This document shows, in pieces, positions 1-11,928 of a stretch of DNA of 64,000 bases. The stretch comes from Blumeriella jaapii. Its lineage: Eukaryota > Ascomycota > Leotiomycetes > Helotiales > Drepanopezizaceae. The notes beneath the pieces were generated by a model. It made no database searches. It was not told the DNA's origin and was given only the letters and a program-made list of their open reading frames with translations. Location of the stretch: contig VWND01000067.1 of the NCBI GenBank assembly GCA_009599575.1, positions 1,116,001 through 1,180,000 of the forward strand. Direction: 5' to 3'. The position numbers and the translations under genes are program-made. Positions within the stretch are counted from its first letter, which is position 1. The number at the start of each line of letters is the position of its first letter.

Positions 1-514
1 AAACAATTAATCGCTTTCGAAAACCAAATGCCTAAAAAAAAAGGTAATATCAGGAATTTATATTACGTATTTAAATCAGATAATCAGCCAAAATCCTCTG
101 CCTTTTACTAATTTTCGAATAATATTTTTTACGAATAGGCCGTAAAGGCCAGATAATATTATAAAAGCTGGAAATAATATTCAAATAAAACATTTTATAA
201 AAATAGTTGCAGAAAAATCAATTATTAAAGTTATATTAAAAAGGATTTATACGAAGGAAAGAAGGTCGGAATAAAGGCTAGAAAAACATATTAAATAGGA
301 TTCGCCTGGCTTTCTGAACAATACTTTTTTCGAGGATTCCATTCCTTCTATTATATTTATAGGCGCTTTCTACTAGAAATGAAGAAGATAAAAATCAGTT
401 TGACTATTAACCTAATCTTGTTTAAGTTTTATTATCTGAACTAGTGTTTCCATGCCTTTCAATTCTTACAGAATTTAATTGTATTCGAATTAGTTATTTA
501 AGCTTTTTTTTTTT
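1..514. other. Unclassified AT-rich sequence left of gypsy A-1
   Basis: No open frame or repeat in this stretch matches anything else in the window that I could find. The resemblance to gypsy A copies starts only near 515, where the sequence aligns with about 33990 in gypsy A-2. It may be another decayed element of which only a piece lies in the window. No function is proposed. Confidence 0.4.
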
Positions 515-985
515 TTTGAAAGCTTAAGAATAAATTCAGAAAAGCTTTTCGTAATCGCTTATTAAAAGCTTTTTATTATTGTAAAAATTTTTTATAAATC
601 TTTCTTGGTTTTTGTAACTTTTACCGACGTTTTTTTCGAAATTACGGTATAATTGCATAGCTTTTGATTTATTACATTAAAACTAACGTTTTTTATGATT
701 TTATTTTTAATTGGTAAAAAAATCTTCGAATTTTTTATATTAATTAGCTTTAACTATTGCATCAGTTTTATAATATTATAAATGAAAACTTTTTTGTATA
801 TTAAAAACTGACGCTTTCGACGGTGTAATCGCTTTTGTTTTTTTATAATTTCATAGCGACGATTGATTTCCAGTCGCTTATTTTAGCAAAACTAAATATA
901 GCTTCGGCAAATCTAAATTACGTCTTACACGATAAAAAAATGTTCGCAATCGTAAGATACCTAAGTAATTTTCGTATTAAATTCA

Positions 986-1185
986 TGTGGGTATATGATG
1001 GTGGTTGATTATGCGCATAATCATATAATTATACCACGTGACGACGGTAGGCTGCAAGCGTGCAGCCCTACTTACATATATCCGTGCGATAGCTAGTTTA
1101 CTTTTTAGATCTTTTTCGCAATACAACCCCAGTTATTGCAATATCTCAACTGTGTATATACAACTTTCTTTATGTGATACCAACA
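986..1185. mobile_element. Solo LTR, 200 bp, unrelated family
   Basis: A 200-bp block breaks the gypsy A-1 alignment: the other copies run straight through this point. It begins TGTGGGTATATGATGG and ends GTGATACCAACA, giving the TG...CA ends of an LTR. The flanking five bases are ATTCA (981-985) and ATTTA (1186-1190), a target duplication differing by one C-to-T change. Unlike its surroundings it still contains many CA and TG dinucleotides, so it probably arrived late or escaped RIP. No internal region or partner LTR is nearby. It could instead be a short non-autonomous LTR element; its family is not recognised. Confidence 0.75.
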
Positions 1186-2179
1186 ATTTATTAGCTTAGT
1201 TTATTGAATCAAAATAATTATTAAATATAAAGCCTTAAGATAATTTATGATTTTCAAATATTTAAACGTTCGATAAGCACGCTGGGCCGAGCTTTTCGCC
1301 GATTGTAATTTTTTTATTACGTATAAACCAAATAAACACAACTTTTTACTTAACGTATTAATACGTCGTACGATTAAATTCGACCGTTAAAACTTTTTTA
1401 AACGTATTTAGCGTTTGCCAACCTTTTTTCGAGCCGATTAAATCGATTACCGTTTTTTAATTAAAAAACTTCGATTTTTTACGGTCTTCGAAAGGTTTTT
1501 GTCGTTGAAAAAGCTGATTTTTTTTTCGCTTTCCGTATTATTAACTAAGTTTTCCACGCTAATCGCATTACTAGCTGCCTGATAATTTTTTGAAAAAAAG
1601 CTGTACGAAACGTTATAAAAAAATAATAATCATTATATTTCGTATAAATTTAAACGCGATCTGCTATTATAATACGATCGCCTAATAATTTTAAACGTTA
1701 ATTATTTACGTTGAGCTTTCGTAAAAAAAATATACGACCAGATATTTACCGCTTATCCCAGCGCTCGCAAAACTACGCAATTGCTTTCGGACCAATATTA
1801 TTAGCGAAGTATAACAGCTTTTGTAAAACAATACTATCGTAATTACTATACTTATCGAAAAATGTTTGTTTAAAAAAATAAACGCCCCGGTTTTTTTCAG
1901 CTTTTTTCTGTTTTTAACCATTTTTAAAAGCATATTAAAATTAAATTTTATAGTTTTAATAAAAACAAATACGATTATAATAAAGTATTCGTAATAGTAA
2001 ATCGCTTTTCCAAGCAAACTATCTCGATTTTTTGTTATAAAAAAATAAACGTTCGAAGCTTCGCTAAATTAAATGTTTTCCACGTATATAAGTATTTTGG
2101 CTTTTTAAAAAATATTAAAAGGGATTTTGGCTTTTAGTATTAATTTATTTTTCAATTTAAATTAAACAAAATCTTCGAT

Positions 2180-3140
2180 ACGCAATTGAAACTTTCGATA
2201 GCCGCCGATTCCGAAACCGACGGTTAAACCGAAATTTACAATTAATATTTGCAAAAACGCTTTCGGTTTTTCGTAAAATTTTATTAAAACGATTAAAGCA
2301 AATTTTTATTAATAATAAATTTCGCTTAAATAATCTTTTTTTACGAAAATCTAAATGTCCATTGATTTTTTAAAATTATATACGATTGCATTTCCTATAT
2401 TAATTGAAATCAAAAGCTCGATACTTTTATTTTTTTTTTATTTTTTATAAAAACTAAACGAAAACGAAACTCGTACGTACGCTCGACGTTATTACGACGT
2501 TTAAAATTTCGCCAAATCGCATTTTAATAAGCCTACGATAAAATACGAAAAAGTGCGAATAGGTTTCGCAGCGCGATTAATTTTAACGCTAGCGACTACG
2601 TATAGCTCGATATGCGTTTATTTCCGACCTTTCGGCCCTTTCGCAAGCTCGATAATTTTACAAACGGCTTTTTTAAAATTATAGCCAAAACTTTTAATAA
2701 CGCATTTAAATTAGACTTTTTTAAAATTATTAACGTATATTTAGTTTTCCACGCTAATCGACTGCGTAAAGCAGCTGAAAACGCGCTTTTAAACTAGATT
2801 AATTTAGCTTTTAAACTTATTAATATAACTGACTGGTAAGCTTAAATACGAAATCGAAAAAAAAATCGCTTATCTAATGTAATAAAAAACGCTTTAATAT
2901 AAAACTTTTTAGATAGGCTCAAATAAATATTTTACGTAATACTTCGCGTTTGATTTTATATATAGGCACTTTTTTTAAAAATGCGCGACTTTCATTTGGC
3001 GTATAAAAATTCTTTGGTTTTTTTGCAAAACTTATAAAATGGCTAAAAACGTATTCCGAAAATTTGGATTCGTACGATTATTTGAATAGCGACGTACTAA
3101 TAAATCAAAGCTCGAAGGCGCGTCTTTTTCGGATGAGAAA
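2180..3140 (+). pseudogene. Gypsy A-1 integrase C-terminal part and chromodomain, decayed
   Basis: The frame resumes after the integrase catalytic glutamate region and continues through the part of gypsy integrases that precedes the chromodomain (residues MRLFPTFRPFRKLDNF at 2612, then a stretch ending in HANRLRKAAEN). The chromodomain and acidic tail follow to about 3140 and match the copies in A-2, A-3 and A-4. Chromodomains of this class are thought to steer integration toward marked heterochromatin, which fits insertion into this block. Numerous stops and likely frameshifts make the gene non-functional. Confidence 0.75.
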
Positions 3141-3144
3141 ATAA

Positions 3145-3398
3145 CATAACGATTTTTTTTTGCCACCTCTCGTATTATTTCAGCAATTACGTATAGTTGC
3201 AAACTTTGTGGTTTTTTGGTAAGTTTTTTATTAATTATGAAAATTGTTTATATATATAAAGCATTTTTTTAGCAGTTTCTGTCTTCTGCAGTTATTGATT
3301 TTAAATAGATATTTTTGTTACAAAATCAAAGGCTCGTTTTTCATATCATACAAATACGGCGACCAGTTGACTGATTTTCCAGCCCTTCGACTAATTGA
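3145..3398 (+). repeat. Gypsy A-1 3' LTR
   Basis: This 254-bp block matches the other gypsy A LTRs (3399-3670, 23980-24243, 35450-35718, 41601-41870, 42820-43087, 49421-49685). It follows the purine-rich stretch ending the internal region and carries the shared segment around the GGCGACCAGTTGACTG motif. Its last bases run directly into the next LTR. Confidence 0.85.
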
Positions 3399-3670
3399 TA
3401 TGACGACTTACTTTTTTGCCACCTCTCGTGTCACTCCAGCAACTACGTGTAGTTGTAAGCTTTCTGGTCTTTTGGTGGGTCTTCTATCAACTGTGGAAAC
3501 TATTTATACCTATATATAAGGCTTTCTTTTTTTAATAACCTTCGTTTTTTGCAATTGTTGATTTTAAATAAATATTTTTGTTACAAAACCAAAGGCTCGT
3601 TTTTTATATTATATAAACACGGCGACCAATTGATTGATTTTCCAGCCTTCTGACTGATTAAATTGTTTTA
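3399..3670 (+). repeat. Gypsy A-2 5' LTR
   Basis: A 272-bp LTR in the same orientation as A-2. It abuts the A-1 3' LTR with no intervening sequence. The internal region begins with TTATTAAGAAG at 3671, the same position relative to the LTR as in A-3 (TTATTAACAAC on the reverse strand next to 41600). Confidence 0.85.
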
Positions 3671-4409
3671 TTATTAAGAAGAAAAATTTACGCTAGCGAT
3701 AGCGTAAATTATTTATTTTTTCGAATTTTTTACGGGTTATCTTAAAATAATCGACCGGTCGTAAAAAAATCTATTTCCGCAGTTTGCGAAAAATAGCTTT
3801 TATTTAACGATTTCCTATTTAGCAAAGCTTTTCAGCTTTTATTATAATATTTCAATTTTTCTTTTAATCAGCGAAAAAGCAGCCTTTTCCAAAAGTTTTT
3901 TTTTGAAAAACAATTCTTTTCCCGAGGAAAGAAAAAAAAAAAAAAAAGCAAAGCGCCAATTATTTCGCCTGCCTTTTTTTTTGCAGCTTAGCGCTAAAAA
4001 CATTTGATTAAGACTTTTGCAAAATCAATTGAAAAAAGCGTAAAAGCGTAAACGACAAATTCTGAAAATTTCACGATTGCGACAAACCTTTTAATCAAAA
4101 CGTTTGATAAAATTTATTAAACGTGCTTTTGCTAGTCGCGAATTTGCAGCTTTTTTTTTTTTCGCAACGTTTTATTTTAATTAATAAACGCTGCAATCCA
4201 ATTTCTACGCTTTTCGCGAATTCTTTTTATAACTTCTTTTGACGGCCAAAATCTTAGCGCGCTTTTTAAACGCTATAATTTATATTTTTTTGCTAATTTT
4301 CGATTAGCTTCTATAAAATGCGTTCCGAACTTTAAGTTTAAATTAAATAATAATAAAAATTATATAATACGTTATTTAAAAATTAAAATTTTCGATACCG
4401 TACGGCTTA

Positions 4410-4800
4410 TTTAGGGTCGGATCACAACCGATTATACTCGGTTGCAAAACCGGATATACACCGATTACAATCGGTTTTAAAACCGGGTATACACCGATTA
4501 TAATCGATTTTAAAACCGATTGTACACCGATTATAATCGATTATATACCGATTATAACCGGTTTTAATTCGATTATAATCGGTGTATAATCGGTTTTAAA
4601 ACCGGATATAATCGGTTGCTAATCGGTATTAATATTAAAATGGCGCGGTTTACTTTTATATCGATGTGACGATTTAACACCAAGCATAATCGTATTACCG
4701 AATATAATCGGTGTTAATACCGATTATATTCGGTATTAACACCGATTATATTCGATGTTAACACCGAAACAAATTTATACAATTAAATTAAATCGATATT
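4410..4800. repeat. FB1 palindrome array
   Basis: About ten near-palindromic units related to ACCGATTATAATCGGT and ACCGGTTTTAAAACCGG lie in tandem. A conserved island containing GCGCGG at about 4640-4655 interrupts them, as in the other FB copies. Confidence 0.8.
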
Positions 4801-4881
4801 TAATATATATCAAACTTTTCGAATTCAGATTAAAAATCTTATATTATATTACATTTATTTAATATTATATTTAATAATATC

Positions 4882-6210
4882 TTCGCTGCTATCATTTCGC
4901 TGCCACCAATTCGCTGCCACCACCTCGCTGCCACTATTTCGCTGCCACCATCTCGCTGCTACCACCTCGCTGCTATTATCTCGCTGCCACCATTTCGCTG
5001 CTACCACCTTATCGCCATTATTATTATTACTATTACTATTATTATTATTACTACCATTATTACTATTATTACTATTATTATTACTATTATTATTATCATT
5101 ATTATTATTACTATTACTACTACCATTTCGCTGCTATTATCTCGATGCTAATATTTTGTCGCCACTATTATTACCACTACTATTATTATTACTATTACTA
5201 TTACCATTATTACCATTATTACTACTATTACCACTATTATTATTATTCTGCTGCCATCATTTCGCTGCCATCATTTCGCTGCTACCATTTCGCTGCCACC
5301 ATTTCGTCGCTACTATTATTATTATCACCACCGCTATTATTATCATCACCACCACCATTACCACCATTATTACCACTACTACTACCACTATTACTATTAC
5401 TACTACCATTATTATTACCATCACCTCCTTGCCATTATTGTAACTATTTAGCTTATTCGGCTGTTCGGCTGTTCGGCTGTTCGGCTTTTCGTTATTTTTT
5501 TTAGCAAAATAGTATTAGCGAAATCAAAATAATAGCAGCGAAGTAATAGCAGCGAAAAAATAAATGTAATAAACTTTTATATTTTTTTGAAAATACAAAT
5601 GGTGATAATAATAGTGATAGTAGTGATAATAATAATAGTGATAATGGTAGTGGTGGTGGCGACGAAGTGGTGGCAGCGAAATGGTGGCAGCAGAATAATA
5701 ATAGTAGTGGTAATAGTAATGATGGTAGTAATAATGGTGGTAGTGGTGGTAATAGTGGTAATAATAGTAATGGTAATAATAATAATAATAGTAGTGGTAG
5801 TGATGATGATAGCGACAAAATGGTGGCAGCGAAATGGTGGCAGCGAGGTGATAATAGTAATGGTAATAGTAGTAGTGGTAATGATGGCGACGAGATGGTG
5901 GCAGCGAGGTGGTGGCAGCGAGGTGGTGGCAGCGAGGTGGTGGCAGCGAAGTGATAGCAATAAAATAATAATAGTAATGGTAATAATGGTGGTGATAATG
6001 ATAATAATGGTAGTAATAGTAATAATGGTAATGATAGTAATAATAGTAATAGTAGTGGCGACGAAGTGATAGTAATAATAATAATGGTAATAGTAATAAT
6101 AATAGTCCTAGTGGTGATAGTAACGACGAGGTGGTAGCAGCGAAGTGGTAGTAATAATATTAATAATAATGATAGTAATAGTAGCGACGAGATAGTGGCG
6201 GCGAAATGGT
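4882..6210. repeat. FB1 inverted minisatellite arms and GCCGAACA spacer
   Basis: The low-coordinate arm carries TCGCTGCCACCACC-type units and TTA/CTA/CCA triplets. The high-coordinate arm carries the complement, GGTGGTGGCAGCGA units and GGT/AAT triplets. The spacer near 5455-5490 has tandem TGTTCGGC units. The arms could pair as an imperfect hairpin of several hundred base pairs. Confidence 0.8.
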
Positions 6211-8456
6211 GTTAATAAAAGCGTTGATAAAGTGTAATAACAAATTCGTATAAGATTTGTATTTTTCTCGAAGTTTTAAATTTTTATATAACTTATCGTA
6301 TCTATTAATTTTTGAAATATTAAAATTAATTTTCAATTAATGGCGTGTTAATTTTGATTATATTCGGAGTTAATTATACGCTAAGTGTTAATTCGGATTT
6401 GATTCGGTGTTGAATCGGTTGTAATCTTATTCACAGGCGCCCTTAAGTAATCTCGACTTTTATTACGATTATTTCGCTGGCGATCGATTTCGCAAATATT
6501 ATAAATTCGATCAGACCGAAGGCGTAGCTAAAGATTTTTTTACTTCGCGAATTTTGAACCGTTTCGATTTTGTATCTTTCGAAAAATTCGTGAAAAAGAT
6601 CGCCGATTTTCTAGCCGACTTTTCCGACGTTTAAAAAGCAGAAAACGAGTTTAATATAGTCGTAATAAATACGCACGACGATTTTTGGCGTTTTTATTTG
6701 CGATTTTTTATATTCGCAGTTAACGCTTAAATACGGATTAATAAGCAGTTTCGGAACGTTTTCCGCGATAAAATACTAAAGCGTTTACGAGAAAAGTGAT
6801 ATTTAAAATAAGCGCTTACAACGATTTCTAAAAATTGGCTTACCGCCGTCCGACGAAAAAAATAAGGTTAATTGGCCAAAAAATATTTATACGCGAGTCG
6901 CTTTTTAATTAAATCCACCATTTATTGATAAAATGAATTTTATATTAAAGCGTATTACGAATTAAATCGTACGTACGAAAATTATTTGATTGTTTTATAA
7001 GCTTTTTCTGAGCTTTCTGCTGTTTTTTTTTTTTTTTTTACGCTAAATTGCTTTTTTTAACTTTTTTTTATTTAATTGGATTAACGACAGCGTGTATCGT
7101 TTATTTTATATTAAAAAATTCAAAAAAATAATTTGCACGATTTTTTACGGGCCGACTTTCGGTTCTATTTGAAAGTTTTTCTAGGCTAGTAAAGATAAAC
7201 GAAATCGAACCGGCCGAAGATTCGCTTTTCGATAATAATAGTAAAAAAAAAACTTTTTTTCAAATAATTTTTAAAACGCTTACGAGAAAATTAAAAGCTT
7301 TTCCGCTAATCGAAAAAACGCTCAGGCCTAAACAAAGCTTTTCTTCTGGGCGTATTGCGCGATATGCGTTATTTTAACGTTCGGAAGCTTTTTAATAGCG
7401 ATTTATTAATAATTCTTATAATGTTTTTTAAAATGGCTTTTCGTATAAAATAAAAGCGTTCGCCGATTTTGAAACGAACGATTACGCGTTAATCGATTCG
7501 GTGCTGATTCAGTCTTTTTTTTTTTTTTTTAAACTTTTGATTTAATTTTTCCCGGCTTTTTTTTTTAATAAAAAGGTATAATGAAACTCGTGGCCATTTA
7601 ATTATATATTTTACGCTTTTTAATTTATTATTAATAATCGAATATAATCGTTTACTTTTTTTTTAATTATTAATTTCGGAAATTATAATACAATTTTAGA
7701 AAAAGCTTGGTTTGCCGAATATTAAATTTTATTAAATTATAATAAACGCAAGATTTATGGGCCGAAGTTTTATTTTCCTATAGCTTTTTACGCTCGTTGT
7801 ATTAAAATCTTTTATTTGCATTTCCGAAAGATTCAATTTCGCTATTAAAACAACTTTGTAAAACGTAATAAAAACTTTAATTAATTGTGGCAGATTTACG
7901 ACGCTGTGCGAAGCGCGAAAAAATCGAATTTTATTCGCGTAGCCAATTTCGATAGCGACGCCAATAAAATAATTTAAAAAATCATACCACCGCTTTTTTA
8001 GGCGGCCGATTTTTTTTTCGTTAATTTTTTTTTTTTTTTTTTTTTTTCGTTGAAACAGCTTTTTCGTTTTACGAAAAACAGTTATATTAAAAACCGAAGA
8101 AAAGCTTTCGCCGCGATAGCTTTTTAGCTTAATATATTCGATAATTCAAACAAACTATTTTTTCAATTTCTTAAACGACCAGTTCGAAAACGAATTTTTT
8201 AGTTTACTGCTTATTTAATTTCTATTTGCCAGATTATTATATACGCTTTTAAGCTGATTCTCAGAAAAAAGGCAATAAAAATGTTTTTAATTTTTTTATA
8301 CGAGATCGACAAAATACTGAACGATTTTACTTATAATATTCTTTTTAAAACCCAATTTCACAGTTTTTTCGAACGTTTTAAAACTAACGAAATATCGACT
8401 TCGACCTTTTCAATCAGTTTAGCAAAGCTAATTTCGAATTGTTTTTTTCGGATTAC

Positions 8457-9962
8457 GCAGGTTCATCTACGAAAACCTACATCTACAACTATTTTTCCAG
8501 AAGCACTTTTTGAAAATAAACATTTAATCACGCCCTTTAAGTATATTTTCTGTATTAAAATTTTTATTTCAGATTCTATTCTAAGCTTTCCCGTGGTTAT
8601 TTACGAGCGATTTAGGCCAGAATAAAACCTGCCATTTTTAATCGTTTTTTCGATAGCTTCGAAATTTTAATTTACGCGAATTTTATTCGCGACCAAAAGC
8701 TATTTTTTTTATTAATTTTAATTAGCGTCCGAAAAAGCAATAGCAGCGAATAAATTATACGATTTTTGTTTTTGCGTTTTAATAATCGGACGCTCGCAAG
8801 TTATGCCGTATCGAACGCTATTAACGGCCGTTTGATCACGATCGAACGAACAATTTATATTCGATACGCCGTTATCCGCGATTTCGGCAGGCTGGTCGAC
8901 GATTTCGTTTTTTTTATTAGCAAAAAAACCAAAAGGATTTCGCTTATAATATTAAAAAAAAATTGTTTATTTTTTATTCGCGTTCGTTTTCGTAAAAACT
9001 AGCAATTTGGTTTTTTTTCGTTTTATAAATTAAAAAGCTTTTTTTAATAACAATTTTTTTGTTCCGTTTCGGTTTTTATTATTTACGCGGATATAACTAA
9101 AATCCTAAAAAACTCGAAAGCAAATTTCGATATTATTAAAAATAAAAAGAAATTTATTATAAACGGCGGCGCTTTGATTAAATTTATATTTAATCAAATT
9201 GCAAACGCCGCTTTTAATTTAATGCGGGAGAACAAGCGTATTTTAGCTATTTTTCAGCGAAAAGCCGCGAAGATCGAATTTTTCGTAGCGAAACAACTTG
9301 AAGCTTTCGTGGCCAAAATCAACGGTTTTACTTTTGAAAAAATTTCTTTTATAATTTTAATTAAAACAAATTAAATTATTAATATATTAAATCTTACGGT
9401 TCGCGATTTTTTTATATTATAAGAAACAGAAAAATTGTAATGCGAATGCTTAATTGCGAATATATACGCCTGCCGGAAATATAATACCTATAATTACGCT
9501 GTTTTGAATGGTTTCATAATATTTCGCTCGTATATAAACGGCGAGATTTTAAATACTTTTAAGTTTATCGTCGAAAATATTATTATTTAAACGAAAAAGC
9601 GTTTTATTAACTGCCGATCGTTTCGATACAAAATTAATTTAACTAACGGTAAAATTAGGTAAATCGTTTCGTTTATTAAGCCGGTCCGGGCCTTCCGGCT
9701 TTTTAACGTTAGCGACGTTTTTAAAATTATCGAAAAAAAAAATTTTATTGCGATTTATAATTTTAATTATTAAAGTTATTGCAATTTTTTTAAATGCATC
9801 CGCTGTTATCGCTATTAGAATTGCGAGCAACGAAACGATTATTACGACGGGCCGATTGGCTTTAATTATAATTATAAAATTAAATACGCTAATTATTATA
9901 AATTCTTCGTAGCGAAGCATACGAATTGCTTAATAGCGCCCAAACGATTAAACGGAAAAATC

Positions 9963-10005
<43 letters not shown>

Positions 10006-10526
10006 GACGCGATTCGCAAAAACGAATAATAAGCGTACGCAGCGGCTATCGCCGTCGTTAATACGCAAGCTTCAAACTAAACGATAAAACTTTTTTTACC
10101 GGTTTTTAAAACAGCGCTAATTCGTAAGCGCAAGACTTTTTACGCTAAAGCGGCTAATACAATTTACGAAAACGCTAATATCGTAATTAATTTTTTTATT
10201 TTTTTTTGCTCGTGGTTTTAAAAATCGGCGGATTTTAACGGAGCGGCTATTTTAAGCTTATCAACCCTTTTTTCGCAAGCCTTTTCTTAAGCTATTTCGT
10301 TTAAAAACGAAATTTTTAGGCCGATTAAGCTTCGTTTTTCGCGACGGACTGCGATTAGCCCGATTTATAATAAAATCGAATTTTCGTAATAACTCGATAT
10401 CGACGATAAAATAAACGTATGCGTTTTCGAATTTCGATATTAAAATATAAATAACGCGTACGCAATCGCGGCCGCGGCCGCGATCGATATAAGCCCGATA
10501 CGCTTATCGTTGCGTAAGTAAACGTA
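8457..10526 (+). mobile_element. LINE1, 5' portion (Tad-like non-LTR retrotransposon)
   Basis: This block is the inverse of 47384-49395 in LINE2 and so is the 5' third of the same non-LTR element. It sits in gypsy A-2, whose sequence stops at about TTTTTTTCGGATTAC and resumes at 33259 with GGAATAC, giving a plausible short target duplication. Frames between 8766 and 9370 probably come from the first ORF, but I cannot assign a domain; one stretch looks coiled-coil-like (ENKRILAIFQRKAAKIEFF). It ends at the TA target of FB2. The remainder of LINE1 is at 29243-33258. Confidence 0.75.
9964..10003 (+). repeat. 40-bp homopolymer A tract inside LINE1
   Basis: Forty consecutive A bases lie within the 5' part of LINE1. 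The matching place in LINE2 (reverse strand, about 47900) is only a short T-rich stretch interrupted by other bases, so the tract expanded in this copy or is a sequencing or assembly artefact. Confidence 0.9.
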
Positions 10527-10775
10527 CTTAGGGGCGCCTGTGGGTGGGATTACAACCGATTCAACACCGAGTTAAATCCGAGTTAACACTTGGCGTAAAA
10601 TTAACTCCGAGTATAATCAGAGTTAATACGCGATTAAATGAAAATTAATCTTAGAGTTATTAAAGATTAATAGATATAATAGGTTGTGTAATAATTTAAA
10701 GCTTTGAGAAAAATACAAATCTTATACGAATTTGTTGTAATTCTATTATTACCTTTTATCTACGCTTTTATTAAT

Positions 10776-11410
10776 ACCACTTCGCTGCTAACACCATTTC
10801 GCTGCCACCACCTCGCTGCCACCACCTCGCTGCCACCACCTCGCTGCCACCATCTCGCTGCCACCACCTCGCTGCCACCACCTCGCTGCCACCACTTCGC
10901 TGCCACCATCTCGCTGCTACCATCTCGCTGCCATCATCTCGCTGCCACCACCTCGCTGCCATCACCTCGCTGCCATCATCTCGCTGCCACCACTTCGCTG
11001 CCATCATTTCGCTGCCACCACCTCGCTGCCACCACCTCGCTGCCACCACTTCGTCGCTACCATCACTACCACCACCACCACTACTACTACCATCTCGTCG
11101 CTACCATTATTACCACCACCATCTCGCTGCCACCACTTCGCTACCACCACTTCGCTGCCATTATCTCGCTGCTACCACTTCGCTGCTATCACTTCGTCGC
11201 TACCACCATCACTATTACTATCATTACTACCACCACCACTACCACCACTACCACTATTACCATTATCACTATTATTATTATTATTATTATTATTATTTTG
11301 CTGCCACCATTTCGCTGCCACCACCTCGCTGCCACTATTTCGCTGCTACCACCTCGCTGCTATCACTTCGTCGCTACCACCATCATTACTACTATTAATA
11401 CTACCACCAC
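10776..11410. repeat. FB2 arm one, 14-bp minisatellite
   Basis: Tandem units of the form TCGCTGCCACCACC run from about 10790, many intact, then grade into ACC/ACT/ATT triplets. The unit is 14 bp; because 14 is not a multiple of three, translation cycles through all frames and gives long artificial open frames. The arm resumes after the copia element at 19616. Confidence 0.85.
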
Positions 11411-11710
11411 TGTTGTGCATAGCCGAATAGTCGGTAGGAACCCTCACCGGAGGCTGGGACGGATGAATTGTATGCAGTAAGATGTTATTTGTATTGTTTT
11501 AAATCTGACTGGCGAGCTTTCCGCAGAAGACGGAAGGTTCGGGCTCGTTTAGTTAGTCGCTCGGAAAAACTAGTTTCCGAGAAGGCTCGTTATTACGTGA
11601 CTACGAGTTTTTCCGAGCTTTAGGAATATTTAATTATTGAAAGCGTATAGAAAATGAATTTAAAATAAAAAAAATGAAAAATAATAAAAAAATGTAAATA
11701 TAGCGTAATA
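11411..11710 (-). repeat. Copia LTR (3' LTR in element sense)
   Basis: A 300-bp direct repeat of 19314-19615. The differences visible are mainly C/T and G/A, for example TAGCGTAATA here against TAGCGCAACA in the other LTR. It still holds an inverted pair, CCGAATAGTCGG, near its start. Confidence 0.9.
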
Positions 11711-11928
11711 TATTTTTTAATTAATTGCTAATCCGGTGATCAGTTATTTTTAAAGCGCGGAAAAATTCTTTTGTCGTCCGAATGCGGCCGTAACGCGATA
11801 TTATAATATTTATATGGTTTGTTTATATTTTTTGTCGTTGCGGAGCGTAAATAAAGTTAATTTAGCTTAAATAAAAGTTTCGTCGTTTTTGAAAATTTTA
11901 ACTTTTTTATTTTTTTATTAGTTTTTTA

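Larger units (their letters stand above)
515..3398 (+). mobile_element. Gypsy A-1: truncated Ty3/gypsy retrotransposon (RNase H, integrase, chromodomain, 3' LTR)
   Basis: The sequence follows gypsy A-2 (33990 to 35449, then 41871 to 43087) collinearly, so it is the 3' half of the same chromodomain gypsy family. From left to right it holds decayed RNase H, the integrase, the integrase tail plus chromodomain, and an LTR. The reverse transcriptase and everything upstream are missing; the left break is near 515. The integrase glutamate region reads S-E-T-D-G-stop-T-E at about 2210-2233, with the Gln codon turned into TAA. All frames carry many TAA/TAG codons, so the copy is dead. A solo LTR of another family interrupts it at 986-1185. 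RIP is the likely cause of decay (inference). Confidence 0.85.
4398..6447 (-). mobile_element. FB1: foldback-like element with minisatellite arms
   Basis: A 2050-bp copy of the FB family, reversed relative to FB2. It begins CCGTACGGCTTAT and ends CGCCCTTAAG and is flanked by TA on both sides (4396-4397 and 6448-6449). The gypsy A-3 copy, which lacks this insertion, shows a single CA dinucleotide at the matching place (reverse strand, about 40880), so two bases were duplicated on insertion. Parts: right-end palindrome region 4398-4870, arm about 4882-5440, spacer 5440-5600, second arm about 5600-6210, left end about 6210-6447. Both arms are AT-converted, suggesting strong RIP. There is no transposase frame; long open frames here are translations of short repeats. 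Confidence 0.85.
3671..8456 (+). pseudogene. Gypsy A-2 gag and protease, decayed and split by FB1
   Basis: After the 5' LTR the sequence runs with A-3 (reverse strand, 41600 down to about 38880). It is cut by FB1 at 4398-6447. The gag frame is visible from about 6450 (for example the acidic and basic stretch after FB1). A protease-like motif lies at about 7462-7500, reading ADFETNDYALIDS where the A-3 copy reads ADFGANGYALIDS; aspartic proteases of gypsy elements use a D-[ST]-G-A motif. A later segment near 7690-7740 resembles the ILGKPW-type stretch between protease and reverse transcriptase. Many stops. Long T runs near 7020, 8022 and elsewhere. Confidence 0.7.

Noticed and set aside
4410..4800. 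Operator cluster or riboswitch
   Set aside because: The palindromes occur only at the right end of FB elements and have no adjoining gene; they are part of the element.
10776..11410. CRISPR-like array
   Set aside because: The units are contiguous 14-mers without unique spacers, mixed with triplets, and lie in a eukaryotic transposon context.
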